64,000 nucleotides of DNA, from contig CAJJCB010000027.1 in NCBI GenBank assembly GCA_905182565.1, positions 62,001 to 126,000 on the forward strand, in the 5' to 3' direction. The number at the start of each line of letters is the position of its first letter. The first letter of the stretch is position 1. The notes under the pieces were generated by a model that was not told the DNA's origin, did not search any database, and saw only the letters and a program-made list of their open reading frames with translations. The DNA is from Acidimicrobiaceae bacterium. Lineage in GTDB: Bacteria; Actinomycetota; Acidimicrobiia; Acidimicrobiales; Poriferisodalaceae. Positions 9,001-15,521 of the stretch are shown here, piece by piece. Made by a program: the position numbers and the translations under genes.

Positions 9001-9671
9001 CGCCGCAAAACCGGCGATAGGTACGCATCGACAACGGTCGTATCACCTCTTGGGACCATCTTTGTTAATGGATTAACTTGATGGCTCACCGAGACTTGTT
9101 CAAAACCAATTTGACGGGCTATTTGCTCTATTTGTTTTTCGTGAGCAACATAAAGATAACCATGAAGAAGAACAATCGCTACAGCGTTGATCCCACGGTC
9201 ATAAGACGCTCTGAGACTAGTTTCAATTTCGGACTGATTAAGTGGTTGGAGAACATCACCATTTGCGCTTACGCGCTCATCAACTTCCAAAACACTCGAA
9301 TAAAGCATCTCAGGAAGTCTTATATCTTTCGCAAACAAATCGGGCCGAGTTTGATATCCGATTTGTAACAGATCTCCTAGACCTTTAGTTATAACAAGGA
9401 GTGTTGGTTCCCCTCGGCGTTCCAACAGTGCATTCGTGGCAACCGTCGTACCCATTTTGACAGAAGCAATCTGCTCAAGCGGGATGTGTTCACTTGGATC
9501 TAGTTCTAAAACGCATCTAATCCCCTCGATCACCGCATCGGGATAGTGCAACGGGTTTTCTGAGAGCAACTTATAAGCATTAGTCACCCCATCTGGACTG
9601 CGACCAATTACATCAGTAAAGGTGCCACCACGATCAATCCAAAAATCCCATTTTTTTTCTTCACGAGCCAT
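6045..9671 (-). CDS. Hydantoinase/5-oxoprolinase family protein (HyuA-HyuB fusion)
   Basis: A 1208-residue fusion. The N-terminal ATP-binding hydantoinase A half starts FWIDRGGTFTDVIG and has a second phosphate motif, GFDMGGTSTDVSHFAGE. The hydantoinase B half starts near residue 685 (DPIQLEIFNNLF) and ends in the glycine-rich DTPGGGGHG motif. Single-chain 5-oxoprolinases are about this size. They hydrolyse 5-oxoproline to glutamate with ATP; relatives act on hydantoins or ketones. The start is set at ATG 9671, whose protein begins MAREEKKWDFW; a longer frame to TTG 9725 adds 18 residues with no family support. It is divergent from the FkbM gene. Confidence 0.88.
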   Translation of the reverse strand: MAREEKKWDFWIDRGGTFTDVIGRSPDGVTNAYKLLSENPLHYPDAVIEGIRCVLELDPSEHIPLEQIASVKMGTTVATNALLERRGEPTLLVITKGLGDLLQIGYQTRPDLFAKDIRLPEMLYSSVLEVDERVSANGDVLQPLNQSEIETSLRASYDRGINAVAIVLLHGYLYVAHEKQIEQIARQIGFEQVSVSHQVNPLTKMVPRGDTTVVDAYLSPVLRRYISQVENQLKDSENSPALMFMQSNGGLTQADQFKGKDALLSGPAGGVVGMVETAQLEGFDHLIGFDMGGTSTDVSHFAGELERSNETEVAGVRVRAPMMDINTVAAGGGSIVFFDGTRQRVGPASAGAQPGPMCYGNNGPLTITDCNVILGKLRPEYFPKVFGPNGDAPLDIEGTIKKFGLLEQEISKATGKKQAIGAIAEGFIEIAVENMANAIKKISVERGHDVSTYTLCCFGGAGGQHACLIADKLGIQTIFLHRYGGVLSALGMGLADVRDVKEKSVESPLSQKLISDLQETWLELEMKGQETLANQGIEMPNIATVKRLAIRYAGSDTAIHVAFGKKAEIIESFERLHRARFGFISPEKELIVESIQNEALSKKKSNLNMSDTIQRTNEATINHPMTIGGRVEEAPFLFRSAMASGTRTSGPAVIIEKNATTVVEPGWQAELSDTGSLILHRIKKQTANIDLAVDVDPIQLEIFNNLFMNIAEQMGVVLENTSVSVNIKERLDFSCAIFDADGELIANAPHLPIHLGSMSEAIKTVIANNPNMVEGDGFVLNAPYNGGTHLPDITVVKPIFDKHSNEKLFYVAARGHHADIGGVVPGSAPADSTTINEEGIVIDNFKLIEKDRFLENEIRALLGDGPWPARNIDYNIADLKAQVAACERGASELQRIISYYGLEVVHAYMEHVKNNAEESVRRVIAKLVDSSFTCEMDDGNRIVVNISVDPLARSAKIDFTGTSAQHAGNMNAPQAVCRSAVLYAFRLMVDDSIPLNAGCLKPLEIVIPDPSLISPHFPAAVIAGNVETSQLIVDTLLGAMGVMAGSQGTMNNFIWGNDDHQYYETICGGAGATANHAGASAVHTHMTNTRLTDPEIMEIRHPVRLEHFRIRRNSGGDGKNPGGDGVSRRVKFLEPMTVNILSSRRKIAPYGAAGGEPGQTGTNILIPLEEEQLLLGGFARFEVQAGDSVQIDTPGGGGHGLKAIGNKN

Positions 9672-9776
9672 TGGTTCTAGATTAGCCACAGCTGTTGCAC
9701 ACCACGATTTCAAATTGAATAACAAACAGTTTTAGAGCACCTATGTATTGTCCTTATAAAAGGTACGATAAGACTA

Positions 9777-10580
9777 ATGGCTCGTGATTTAGAAACTGGG
9801 TTGGTAAAAGTTTCAGGTATTGAGGTTCTTATCGCCGGCGAGCAAAATGATCTTTACTTTCAGCAGTGTTTAGAACAGCGCAGCCTCTTTGAACCATCAG
9901 TCGAGATTGCTACTCGTCTATTAAAAACAAATCCGATTATTCTCGACATTGGGGCCTCTATAGGAGGAGTTACCTCGGCGTTGGCTAAATATTTTGTCCA
10001 AGGCCGGGTTATAGCTTTTGAAGCCGCACCATCAGTCCACCGCTCACTTCGGGAGACAGTTCGTCTCTCTAACGGTGGACAAATTACGGTAATAGAAAAA
10101 GCTGTTGGATCTTCTGCCGGCTCACTTAGGTTCCATGAGGATGGGAATGGAAGCGGTTGGGGGTTTTTGGCTGATGATTTAGGAGCCGTTGAAGTTGATG
10201 TCATAACTATTGATGACACCGTTGAAAACCTAGCGTTGCCGACTGTTGATTTCATAAAAATTGATGTTGAAGGCAGTGAAATGGCAGTTCTTTTAGGTGC
10301 CGAAAATACTCTTTCTAAATTTAAGCCAATACTTATTTTCGAAGTTAATACGTTTTGTTTATGGCGATATGGGAGGACTTTCCCGCAGGATTTAATTCAG
10401 TGGGTTCGTGACCGCTATCCGTTCACAGCGGCGATATTCTCAGATGGCTCGGTTACAGAAATAGTTGATGACGCAACTGTCAACCACCTTCTGCACTTAG
10501 TGGGCTCTCAAGGGGGATTGCTAGATATTGTTGCAAGCCCTATACCTTTTATCCAAAAACTTAAAAATATCCATACTTAG
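9777..10580 (+). CDS. FkbM family SAM-dependent methyltransferase
   Basis: A 267-residue protein with the FkbM domain: SAM motif I (ILDIGASIGGVTSAL), acidic post-I motif (VIAFEAAPSVH), the characteristic DFIKIDVEGSE signature, and ILIFEVN. FkbM enzymes O-methylate sugars, polyketides or lipids. Nothing nearby identifies the substrate. The ATG at 9777 lies about 105 bp from the divergent oxoprolinase start. No signal peptide or membrane helix is visible, so it is probably cytosolic. It is a single-gene unit, with no same-strand partner until the GYD gene. Confidence 0.86.
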   Translation: MARDLETGLVKVSGIEVLIAGEQNDLYFQQCLEQRSLFEPSVEIATRLLKTNPIILDIGASIGGVTSALAKYFVQGRVIAFEAAPSVHRSLRETVRLSNGGQITVIEKAVGSSAGSLRFHEDGNGSGWGFLADDLGAVEVDVITIDDTVENLALPTVDFIKIDVEGSEMAVLLGAENTLSKFKPILIFEVNTFCLWRYGRTFPQDLIQWVRDRYPFTAAIFSDGSVTEIVDDATVNHLLHLVGSQGGLLDIVASPIPFIQKLKNIHT

Positions 10581-10935
10581 GTTTTTGCTTTAAACAAGTG
10601 TGTTAGTGCCACTAGGTACCAACTGACTGGGCTCGCTTACACTAGACAACTATCAGTTCAACCCCCATCAGAATTGTTCCAGACACGCGAGAAGTAAAAG
10701 CTTTAAATCGCAAACAAGGATGCACCGCTTGCTGCCAAAACTGCACAATTAGCGCCTTCACCCATGCAAACGTCTTGTCCCGTTTCGCATCCATCTAAAC
10801 CGGAACAACAAAATTTGAGTGGTTGCCCCTGTCCTACCAAAGCCACGCAGGGCACCTCTCAAAAAGTTTCTCATCTCATTTATGGTAAAACGGCGCCACC
10901 GGAATCACCGGTTTGATAACTAATAGGGGGATCAA
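10581..10935. other. Intergenic region upstream of the GYD gene
   Basis: A 355-bp stretch between the FkbM gene and the broken GYD gene. It should contain the GYD promoter and the end of the FkbM message, but no strong terminator hairpin was seen. A possible 50-codon Cys-rich frame runs on the minus strand (10703-10855) and a competing 50-codon frame runs on the plus strand from 10765. Neither has a recognised family. Confidence 0.4.
10703..10855 (-). CDS. Possible small cysteine-rich protein (unrecognised)
   Basis: A 50-codon minus-strand frame from GTG 10855 to TAA 10703. The product would have six cysteines (C3, C16, C17, C23, C30, C37) with a core FCCSGLDGC...QDVCMGEGANC, then a hydrophobic tail. 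The spacing resembles disulfide- or metal-binding mini-proteins, but no family is recognised and no signal peptide is visible. An in-frame TGA lies just upstream, so it cannot be longer. No clear ribosome site. It may be chance. Confidence 0.22.
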   Translation of the reverse strand: MPCVALVGQGQPLKFCCSGLDGCETGQDVCMGEGANCAVLAASGASLFAI

Positions 10936-11256
10936 ATGCCAAAACTGGTTTTACATGGTAAGTACAGCGCTGAGGCGTGGCAAGGACTCGCAGCTGAATG
11001 AGCAACAGGGCGAGAGAAAGTAGTCAGCGCATTGTTCGCTTCGACAGGCGCTGAGCTTGAAGCGTATTACTTCATGCCTGGTAGCAATTGGGATTTCATG
11101 ATGATTATCAACAATGCAAACGCTGAAACGATGGCAGCGGTCAGGAAAGCAGTTGGGCCGACCGGGTCCGTAGTAGAACAGGATGCTTCGGTCATCATTA
11201 CCCCAGCGGAATTCGACGCAGCAGGTGCAGGTTCCTACAGAGCGCCGGGTAACTAA
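10936..11256 (+). pseudogene. GYD domain protein interrupted by in-frame TGA at codon 22
   Basis: Reading from ATG 10936, which has a strong ribosome site (AGGGGG) 5 bases upstream, gives MPKLVLHGKYSAEAWQGLAA, then E, TGA, and ATGREKVVSALFASTGAEL onward in the same frame to TAA 11256. The whole is a 106-residue GYD-domain protein. The stop at 10999-11001 falls where relatives have Gly (A-E-G-A-T-G-R), so one G-to-T change (GGA to TGA) explains it. The ribosome site, frame and downstream terminator are otherwise intact, suggesting a very recent nonsense mutation, a sequence error or readthrough. A restart at TTG 11032 would give only the C-terminal 74 residues. Confidence 0.78.
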
Positions 11257-11283
11257 CGCACAACTGAATGGTCTGACAATGTG

Positions 11284-11320
11284 CCTCCTTTCGGGGAGGT
11301 CCTTTTGTTATTTTTCATAC
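11284..11320 (+). terminator. Intrinsic terminator after the GYD gene
   Basis: A G+C-rich hairpin: CCTCC at 11284-11288 pairs with GGAGG at 11295-11299 across a 6-nt loop. It is followed by a T-rich run (TCCTTTTGTTATTTTT). It lies 27 bp after the GYD stop codon. Confidence 0.8.
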
Positions 11321-11386
11321 AAAACCTGGCCCTAATTTAAGGTTATTGATCTCACCGCTCTATGTGTAAAATATGAGAAGCGAAGT

Positions 11387-11442
11387 GTCCTAAGATAATA
11401 AAATACGGCCTATTTTTTTAGGACTAATGTTTTTATTTTTTC
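11387..11442 (+). terminator. AT-rich hairpin with T-tract in the leader of the Zn-ribbon gene
   Basis: GTCCTAA (11387-11393) pairs with TTAGGAC (11418-11424). An inner AAAATA/TATTTT pairing shortens the loop, and a T-rich run (11430-11441) follows. It resembles a second terminator or an attenuator, 37 bp before the ATG of the Zn-ribbon gene. If transcription of that gene starts upstream of it, it could act as a control point. Confidence 0.45.
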
Positions 11443-11478
11443 ATATCGGAATAGTACAAACAAACATTTGGAGGAGAG

Positions 11479-11694
11479 ATGTCAGATAAACAACAGTGGT
11501 CATGTGGAAAGTGTGATTGCCAAGAAGCCGAAACCGGAACCATTCGGACTACGGGAGATGGAGCGTCTCGGTACTTAAATATGCAGAACCAAAAGTTTGA
11601 TTACGTCAGTTGCGCACAATGCGGCTACACCGACTTCTTCCGCTCTGCAGGCAAGGGTGGATGGCGAAACGTCCTCGACGTCTTGACTAACTAG
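11479..11694 (+). CDS. DUF2082 Zn-ribbon nucleic-acid-binding-type protein
   Basis: A 71-residue protein with two Cys pairs (WSCGKCDC near residues 8-14 and SCAQCGYTDFF near 44-54) around a central T-G-x-G-x-S-R...NMQNQKF segment. This is the pattern of the DUF2082 (YpzJ-like) Zn-ribbon family. The ATG at 11479 has an excellent ribosome site (GGAGGA). The function of the family is unknown; nucleic-acid binding is only assumed from the fold. It seems to be a stand-alone gene with its own leader. Confidence 0.85.
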   Translation: MSDKQQWSCGKCDCQEAETGTIRTTGDGASRYLNMQNQKFDYVSCAQCGYTDFFRSAGKGGWRNVLDVLTN

Positions 11695-11741
11695 TTAACA
11701 TAAACAGTTCCACTTCAGCCCACAATCTGGACAAAATATTT

Positions 11742-12113
11742 TTAGGGATCTTCGGTATAGAACTTTGAGCCAATATCAAATTTGTTGGGTGCCAGAAACA
11801 TTCCAAGAATCACAGCGCCATCGCGACTTCGGGCTGTATGTCGGTTACCAGCAGGGCGCCAGATGTATTGGCCTGCTAATGCAACGCCTTCTTCATCTTC
11901 AAAATCTCCCGAGATAACCCAGGTTTGTTCGACATCCATATGTTCATGCGCTGGTACTACAGCCCCCGGGGCCAATTTAAATAATATTGTGGACCGGCCT
12001 GTTTCAGAATCAGACCACAGTATTTTATGCTCAATCCCATCGAACGTCGATGGCTCCCAGCTCAGATGCTCTGGGTCGATATACATCGAACGTTTTGAAG
12101 CATCAGTGTTCAT
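11742..12113 (-). CDS. Cupin domain protein
   Basis: A 123-residue single-domain cupin. Motif 1 is PAHEHMDVEQTWVISGDFED (His-x-His and Glu metal ligands); motif 2 includes AGQYIWRPAGNRHTA with the last His. It resembles ChrR/RmlC-like cupins of the anti-sigma or dioxygenase type, but the substrate is unknown. Two in-frame ATGs exist. The first (12122) overlaps the AGGAG ribosome site, while the second (12113) sits 9 bases after it, so 12113 is chosen. It is convergent with the Zn-ribbon gene. Confidence 0.83.
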   Translation of the reverse strand: MNTDASKRSMYIDPEHLSWEPSTFDGIEHKILWSDSETGRSTILFKLAPGAVVPAHEHMDVEQTWVISGDFEDEEGVALAGQYIWRPAGNRHTARSRDGAVILGMFLAPNKFDIGSKFYTEDP

Positions 12114-12554
12114 AACCAACATCTCCTGAGTCTCGTGTGATCAACAGTACTTCAAAATTGATTCCCCAATATCGCCCTGAGTTCCTTAACTTTGTGGCTC
12201 ATACCAGAACCACATCGTCCTATAAGTGACATATTAGAGACGAAGCGCCCTAAACCTGCGCACCCGATTAATGATGCAGCGAAAGACTATTGAGACGTTG
12301 TGAAACTAAATATTGATGAGCTAGCTTCGTAACATGAACAAAAAAGGGCTAATCGAAGAGCCAATTATGTTAGAGAATAAAGAAAATTAGAATAAAAAGT
12401 TAAAAGTTCACTTTTTCATTGTGCATATGGTCATCACGTTGGACTAGGTTCAAAACACGCCCTAAACAAATCGTCAGAATCTCAGTTTTTCTCAAAGGTT
12501 AATCTGGGAAGTTTGGCTTCCTCACGAATGTGTGGGAAGGCTGTTTGGGTCGGC

Positions 12555-12585
12555 GAAGAAGGTCCTTATCTATAGGGCCTTCTTC
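12555..12585. repeat. 11-bp inverted repeat (strong hairpin) in non-coding gap
   Basis: GAAGAAGGTCC (12555-12565) pairs with GGGCCTTCTTC (12575-12585) with one G-T wobble and a 9-nt loop. No T-run follows on either strand, so it is not a classic terminator. Confidence 0.7.
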
Positions 12586-12659
12586 TCGCGAGGCTAAGCA
12601 TTATTGTGCTTTCTGAGAGATAGTCATGTCAGTCCAAACACAAGTTCCAAATATTTACT

Positions 12660-12683
12660 ACTAACGCAAAATATTTCGTTAGT
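12660..12683 (-). terminator. Hairpin downstream of the YbjN gene
   Basis: ACTAACG (12660-12666) pairs with CGTTAGT (12677-12683) across a 10-nt AT-rich loop, 23 bp after the YbjN stop codon on the minus strand. It is short and AT-rich with no clear T-tract, so it is only a weak terminator candidate. Confidence 0.3.
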
Positions 12684-12705
12684 ACCAAAATATTTATGAT
12701 GCTAT

Positions 12706-13176
12706 CTAGGAATCTTTTGCGAATCGTGAACTAAACCCTAGCCGTAAAGATGTATCCCAATACCGCTCAACAAACTCCCAGATCGAGCCGATAACTCTGT
12801 CTAATTCAAATTCATCGATCGCGTGGACTGGTAACTCCCCAGTCAGGAACAGGGCATTTTCAGGACCTATCCCGAACTGAGCCCCAACTAACTCGTAATT
12901 TCGCCGTAACAGAAATTCATAAAGTTGAAGCTGGTTTTCTTCTGGTTCGGGCAAAAAATAAGTTTCGTACTTGAGAGTACGTTGTCTTAAGGTCAACCAA
13001 ATAGTTGTAACATCCCTACTGTCAGCATCAAGTCGGACATACCATCGCCTTGGTATTTCATCATCACGAGATACATCTAGAATAACTGGCGACTCTTCTA
13101 GCTCATTTGCCAACCAAGTATCAATTCGCTTCTCAAGCTCCACAAGTTGTTCATCAGATGCTGGCGCTTTCGTCAT
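12706..13176 (-). CDS. YbjN domain-containing protein
   Basis: A 156-residue soluble protein that fits the YbjN/T3SS-chaperone-like fold: long N-terminal helix, RRWYVRLDAD strands, TIWLTLRQRTLKYETYFLP, then LLRRNYELVGAQFGIG. In mycobacteria the gene next to mshA is also a YbjN protein, and here the ATG at 13176 overlaps the mshA stop (ATGA), so the link is conserved. Another ATG lies 6 bases upstream. The role is unknown; a chaperone or partner for MshA or mycothiol synthesis is a reasonable guess. Confidence 0.82.
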   Translation of the reverse strand: MTKAPASDEQLVELEKRIDTWLANELEESPVILDVSRDDEIPRRWYVRLDADSRDVTTIWLTLRQRTLKYETYFLPEPEENQLQLYEFLLRRNYELVGAQFGIGPENALFLTGELPVHAIDEFELDRVIGSIWEFVERYWDTSLRLGFSSRFAKDS

Positions 13177-14423
13177 ATACATGTCACTAGCTCACGACGC
13201 GATAACATCTCAAATACTTGAATAGCCTCAGAGGCACTCGCTTGCCAAGTATGAGCACCAGCTCTCAACGCTCCTTGCTCCCCAACACGAATCGCAAGCA
13301 ACGGATCATCAATTAACTGATCTATTCGTTTAGCAAACGTCTCCGGATTTCGACCACTCACTAGAAAGCCCGTGACACCATCAACAACACTGTTACGAAG
13401 CCCACCAACATCTGAGGCGACGACAGGCGTCCCGCATGCAGCGGCTTCTAATGCAACTAATCCAAAAGATTCAGAATGGCTCGGCACTAAGCAAACATCT
13501 GCGGCCCGGTAATAAGTTGATAGCAAATGATGAGCCTGCGGCGCAACAAAGTGAACCCTCTCACTCAATCCCAAGCCATCGACCATTGAAAGTAAATCGC
13601 TCATCGTCTTTTCGCCCTCAGCACCGCTCGGGCCACCCACAACTACAAGAAAAGCATCTTTACTTCGTAACTGAGACAAACTTGCAATAGCTAGGTCAAT
13701 TCCTTTTAAGGGCTGAATCCGCCCAACAAACAAGAGCATTGGGGCCTTCCCCAAACTAATTGCCTGCCGAGCAGCCCACTGTTGCCCGGGCGAAAAGAGC
13801 GCCCGATCCACACCAGGCGTAAGAATTTTAATTCGTTCAAAGGGGACATCATAAAGTCGAGCCAACTGAGTAGCTTCGACCTCGCCTGAAGCGAACACTG
13901 CATCAGCGCAGCCGATTACCTGCTCCTCAGCAGTTATTCGCTCAATGGGTTCAGATTCACCAGCGTCAACTTTAACTCTTCCTAAAGTATGGAAGGTTAC
14001 GGCCAAAGGAATCTCTAATTCATGTTTTAACTGATGCCCAGCTACCGCTGAGAGCCAATAATGAGCATGGATAGCGTCCACAGGGCTCTCTTCTAGATAT
14101 TTTCGCACCTTGTCTGTATAACTATTGATTACCAACGGCAAGTCTTCTTTGAGCAAATCTGACGGGCCGGCCTCAATTTGTATAACTCTTAACCCTGGTT
14201 CTATCTCAACTATCTCGTCAGTAAAGTCATCAGATCGTCGAACGTAAACGTCACAGCTGATTCCTAAATGCGCCATCGAAGTTGCTAGCTCGCGTACATA
14301 AATATTTAGTCCACCGCCATCTCCGCTGCCAGCTTGAGCTAACGGAGATGTGTGCATAGACAGTATTGCTACAGATTTGACCACACCGGTTGTCGTAAAG
14401 TCAAAGCTAAGAGATCTCTTCAC
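13173..14423 (-). CDS. mshA: D-inositol-3-phosphate glycosyltransferase (mycothiol synthesis)
   Basis: A 416-residue GT4 glycosyltransferase with the MshA N-terminal signature SMHTSPLAQAGSGDGGGLNI, donor-binding LLFVGRIQPLKGIDLA and the C-terminal E-x7-E region (SHSESFGLVALEAAACGTPVV). MshA joins N-acetylglucosamine to inositol-3-phosphate, the first step of mycothiol, the main thiol of actinobacteria. The start is a GTG at 14423 with AGGAG just upstream. It is followed by the YbjN gene with an ATGA overlap. A strong marker that the host is actinobacterial. Confidence 0.92.
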   Translation of the reverse strand: MKRSLSFDFTTTGVVKSVAILSMHTSPLAQAGSGDGGGLNIYVRELATSMAHLGISCDVYVRRSDDFTDEIVEIEPGLRVIQIEAGPSDLLKEDLPLVINSYTDKVRKYLEESPVDAIHAHYWLSAVAGHQLKHELEIPLAVTFHTLGRVKVDAGESEPIERITAEEQVIGCADAVFASGEVEATQLARLYDVPFERIKILTPGVDRALFSPGQQWAARQAISLGKAPMLLFVGRIQPLKGIDLAIASLSQLRSKDAFLVVVGGPSGAEGEKTMSDLLSMVDGLGLSERVHFVAPQAHHLLSTYYRAADVCLVPSHSESFGLVALEAAACGTPVVASDVGGLRNSVVDGVTGFLVSGRNPETFAKRIDQLIDDPLLAIRVGEQGALRAGAHTWQASASEAIQVFEMLSRRELVTCI

Positions 14424-14494
14424 AGACTCCTAAGATACGCGATATCAGCGCATATCTCCATATGAGGGCTCTCTTATATTCTCAAAACCTCTGA

Positions 14495-15226
14495 CTAATA
14501 ACCAACGGTTGCCACAATAAACAAATAACAAGACATCCCACTCACAAGGTAACAACCGATTCTTCTAATAGCCCACATCGGTTTCTGACCTAAATATCGA
14601 CTAACTAGCCAGCTAATATTGACTGAAATGACCATTACTAAAGCAAATTGCTCCAAATAGTTTGGAGTAACTGACAGAAGATTAAGCTCGTTAGTCGTAA
14701 AGATAATCCCTAGCGATCCGGCAGAACCTAGCAGGGGTCCCAGCCAACGTCCTTTACTTGATCCCATTAAATAAATAGTCGAATCAAACACAGCAGCTAT
14801 AACAAATAGAAGCCCAAGGGTTTGTTGATCTTTCATCGAAAGCAATGACACTGAGGCACCGGCTAAGCCTGCTGGAAACCACGCGACCACTAAATGAGTC
14901 GCGGTTGTAGCTGATTTTTTTGCTCCCCCCCAGCCCACTATTGATATCAAACCACTCGCTAATAGAGCTCCCCCAACAGCCAATATGACTATCTGTAGTT
15001 TGGAAGAGAATCCGGAGAGGCTAACAGTGGCTGCAAGGAGTACCGAACACAAGCGATCACTTGCGAATTTACGAGCTAACTGGTTGGCAGCTCCACAAGC
15101 AATAAATGTAAAAAATGCAGCGAATACTATGCTCTCTACTACTAGTAATAATGAGAACATCCCAAAGATAAACAAGCTCAGAAGAACTTGAATAATCGGT
15201 AAGCTCAGTGCCTTACGTACCTTCAT
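14495..15226 (-). CDS. Polytopic membrane protein, weakly CdsA-like
   Basis: A 243-residue protein with about eight hydrophobic segments and no clear family. A C-terminal stretch (AAVFDSTIYLMGSSKGRW...GPLLGSAGSLG) recalls the metal-binding D-S-x-x-Y-x-x-G signature of phosphatidate cytidylyltransferase, but most of the CdsA signature is missing. CTP-transferase activity is therefore not claimed. The ATG at 15226 overlaps the stop of the MoaD-like gene (ATGA), so the two are translationally coupled. mshA lies 71 bp downstream on the same strand. Confidence 0.6.
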   Translation of the reverse strand: MKVRKALSLPIIQVLLSLFIFGMFSLLLVVESIVFAAFFTFIACGAANQLARKFASDRLCSVLLAATVSLSGFSSKLQIVILAVGGALLASGLISIVGWGGAKKSATTATHLVVAWFPAGLAGASVSLLSMKDQQTLGLLFVIAAVFDSTIYLMGSSKGRWLGPLLGSAGSLGIIFTTNELNLLSVTPNYLEQFALVMVISVNISWLVSRYLGQKPMWAIRRIGCYLVSGMSCYLFIVATVGY

Positions 15227-15468
15227 AAACCGCCAGAAACGGGCGGCAACACCGCTACTTCGTCTCCGTCAGCAAGAACAGTATTCATATCAACTGATTC
15301 ACCATTTACCCATACCCGGCTAGCGTTCAGAATTGTTGAAAATCCCTCTCCATACGTATTAACCGCCTCCTCCATAAGATCACCCAGAGTCTCAACTTCA
15401 AAAGAAGCTGTTCCTATACCGGCAGCTTCTCTAGCGCCAGCAAAAAGCCGAAGATTAACAGTTGGCAT
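15223..15468 (-). CDS. MoaD/ThiS-like sulfur carrier protein
   Basis: An 81-residue beta-grasp protein beginning MPTVNLRLFAGAREAAG and ending DGDEVAVLPPVSGGL, the MoaD pattern. MoaD proteins carry sulfur as a C-terminal thiocarboxylate for molybdopterin or other sulfur products. Here the normal terminal Gly-Gly is followed by one extra Leu, created by the TTATGA junction with the next gene. Processing by a peptidase would be needed for classical chemistry. The start at 15468 gives the family length; a longer frame would overlap the divergent phosphatase gene. Confidence 0.8.
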   Translation of the reverse strand: MPTVNLRLFAGAREAAGIGTASFEVETLGDLMEEAVNTYGEGFSTILNASRVWVNGESVDMNTVLADGDEVAVLPPVSGGL

Positions 15469-15521
15469 ACCTATAAGGTTAGCCGTCGCAATCACAGCAC
15501 CCAGCAAGTACCTTTCTGTAG

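Larger units (their letters stand above)
12114..12705. other. 590-bp non-coding gap with several hairpins
   Basis: No credible reading frame on either strand. It holds the cupin promoter on the right-hand side and the end of the mshA-YbjN transcript on the left. Three hairpins are visible: GGAAG/CTTCC near 12508-12522, a long 11-bp stem at 12555-12585, and ACTAACG/CGTTAGT at 12660-12683. The middle one, with little T-tract after it, could belong to a structured non-coding RNA or be a transcription barrier. Confidence 0.45.

Noticed and set aside
10765-10917. A plus-strand 50-codon frame upstream of the GYD gene
   Set aside because: Low-complexity Pro/Ser/Gln composition, no ribosome site and no family. 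It competes with the Cys-rich minus-strand frame.
10999-11001. Selenocysteine at the in-frame TGA of the GYD gene
   Set aside because: Relatives have Gly, not Cys, there, and no convincing SECIS hairpin follows the TGA. Readthrough or mutation is more likely.
10936-11256. UGA decoded as Gly, as in some candidate phyla
   Set aside because: Many genes in the window stop at TGA, such as mshA and the TlpA-like gene, so UGA is a normal stop here.
14495-15226. Calling the membrane protein phosphatidate cytidylyltransferase
   Set aside because: Only a fragment of the CdsA signature is present.
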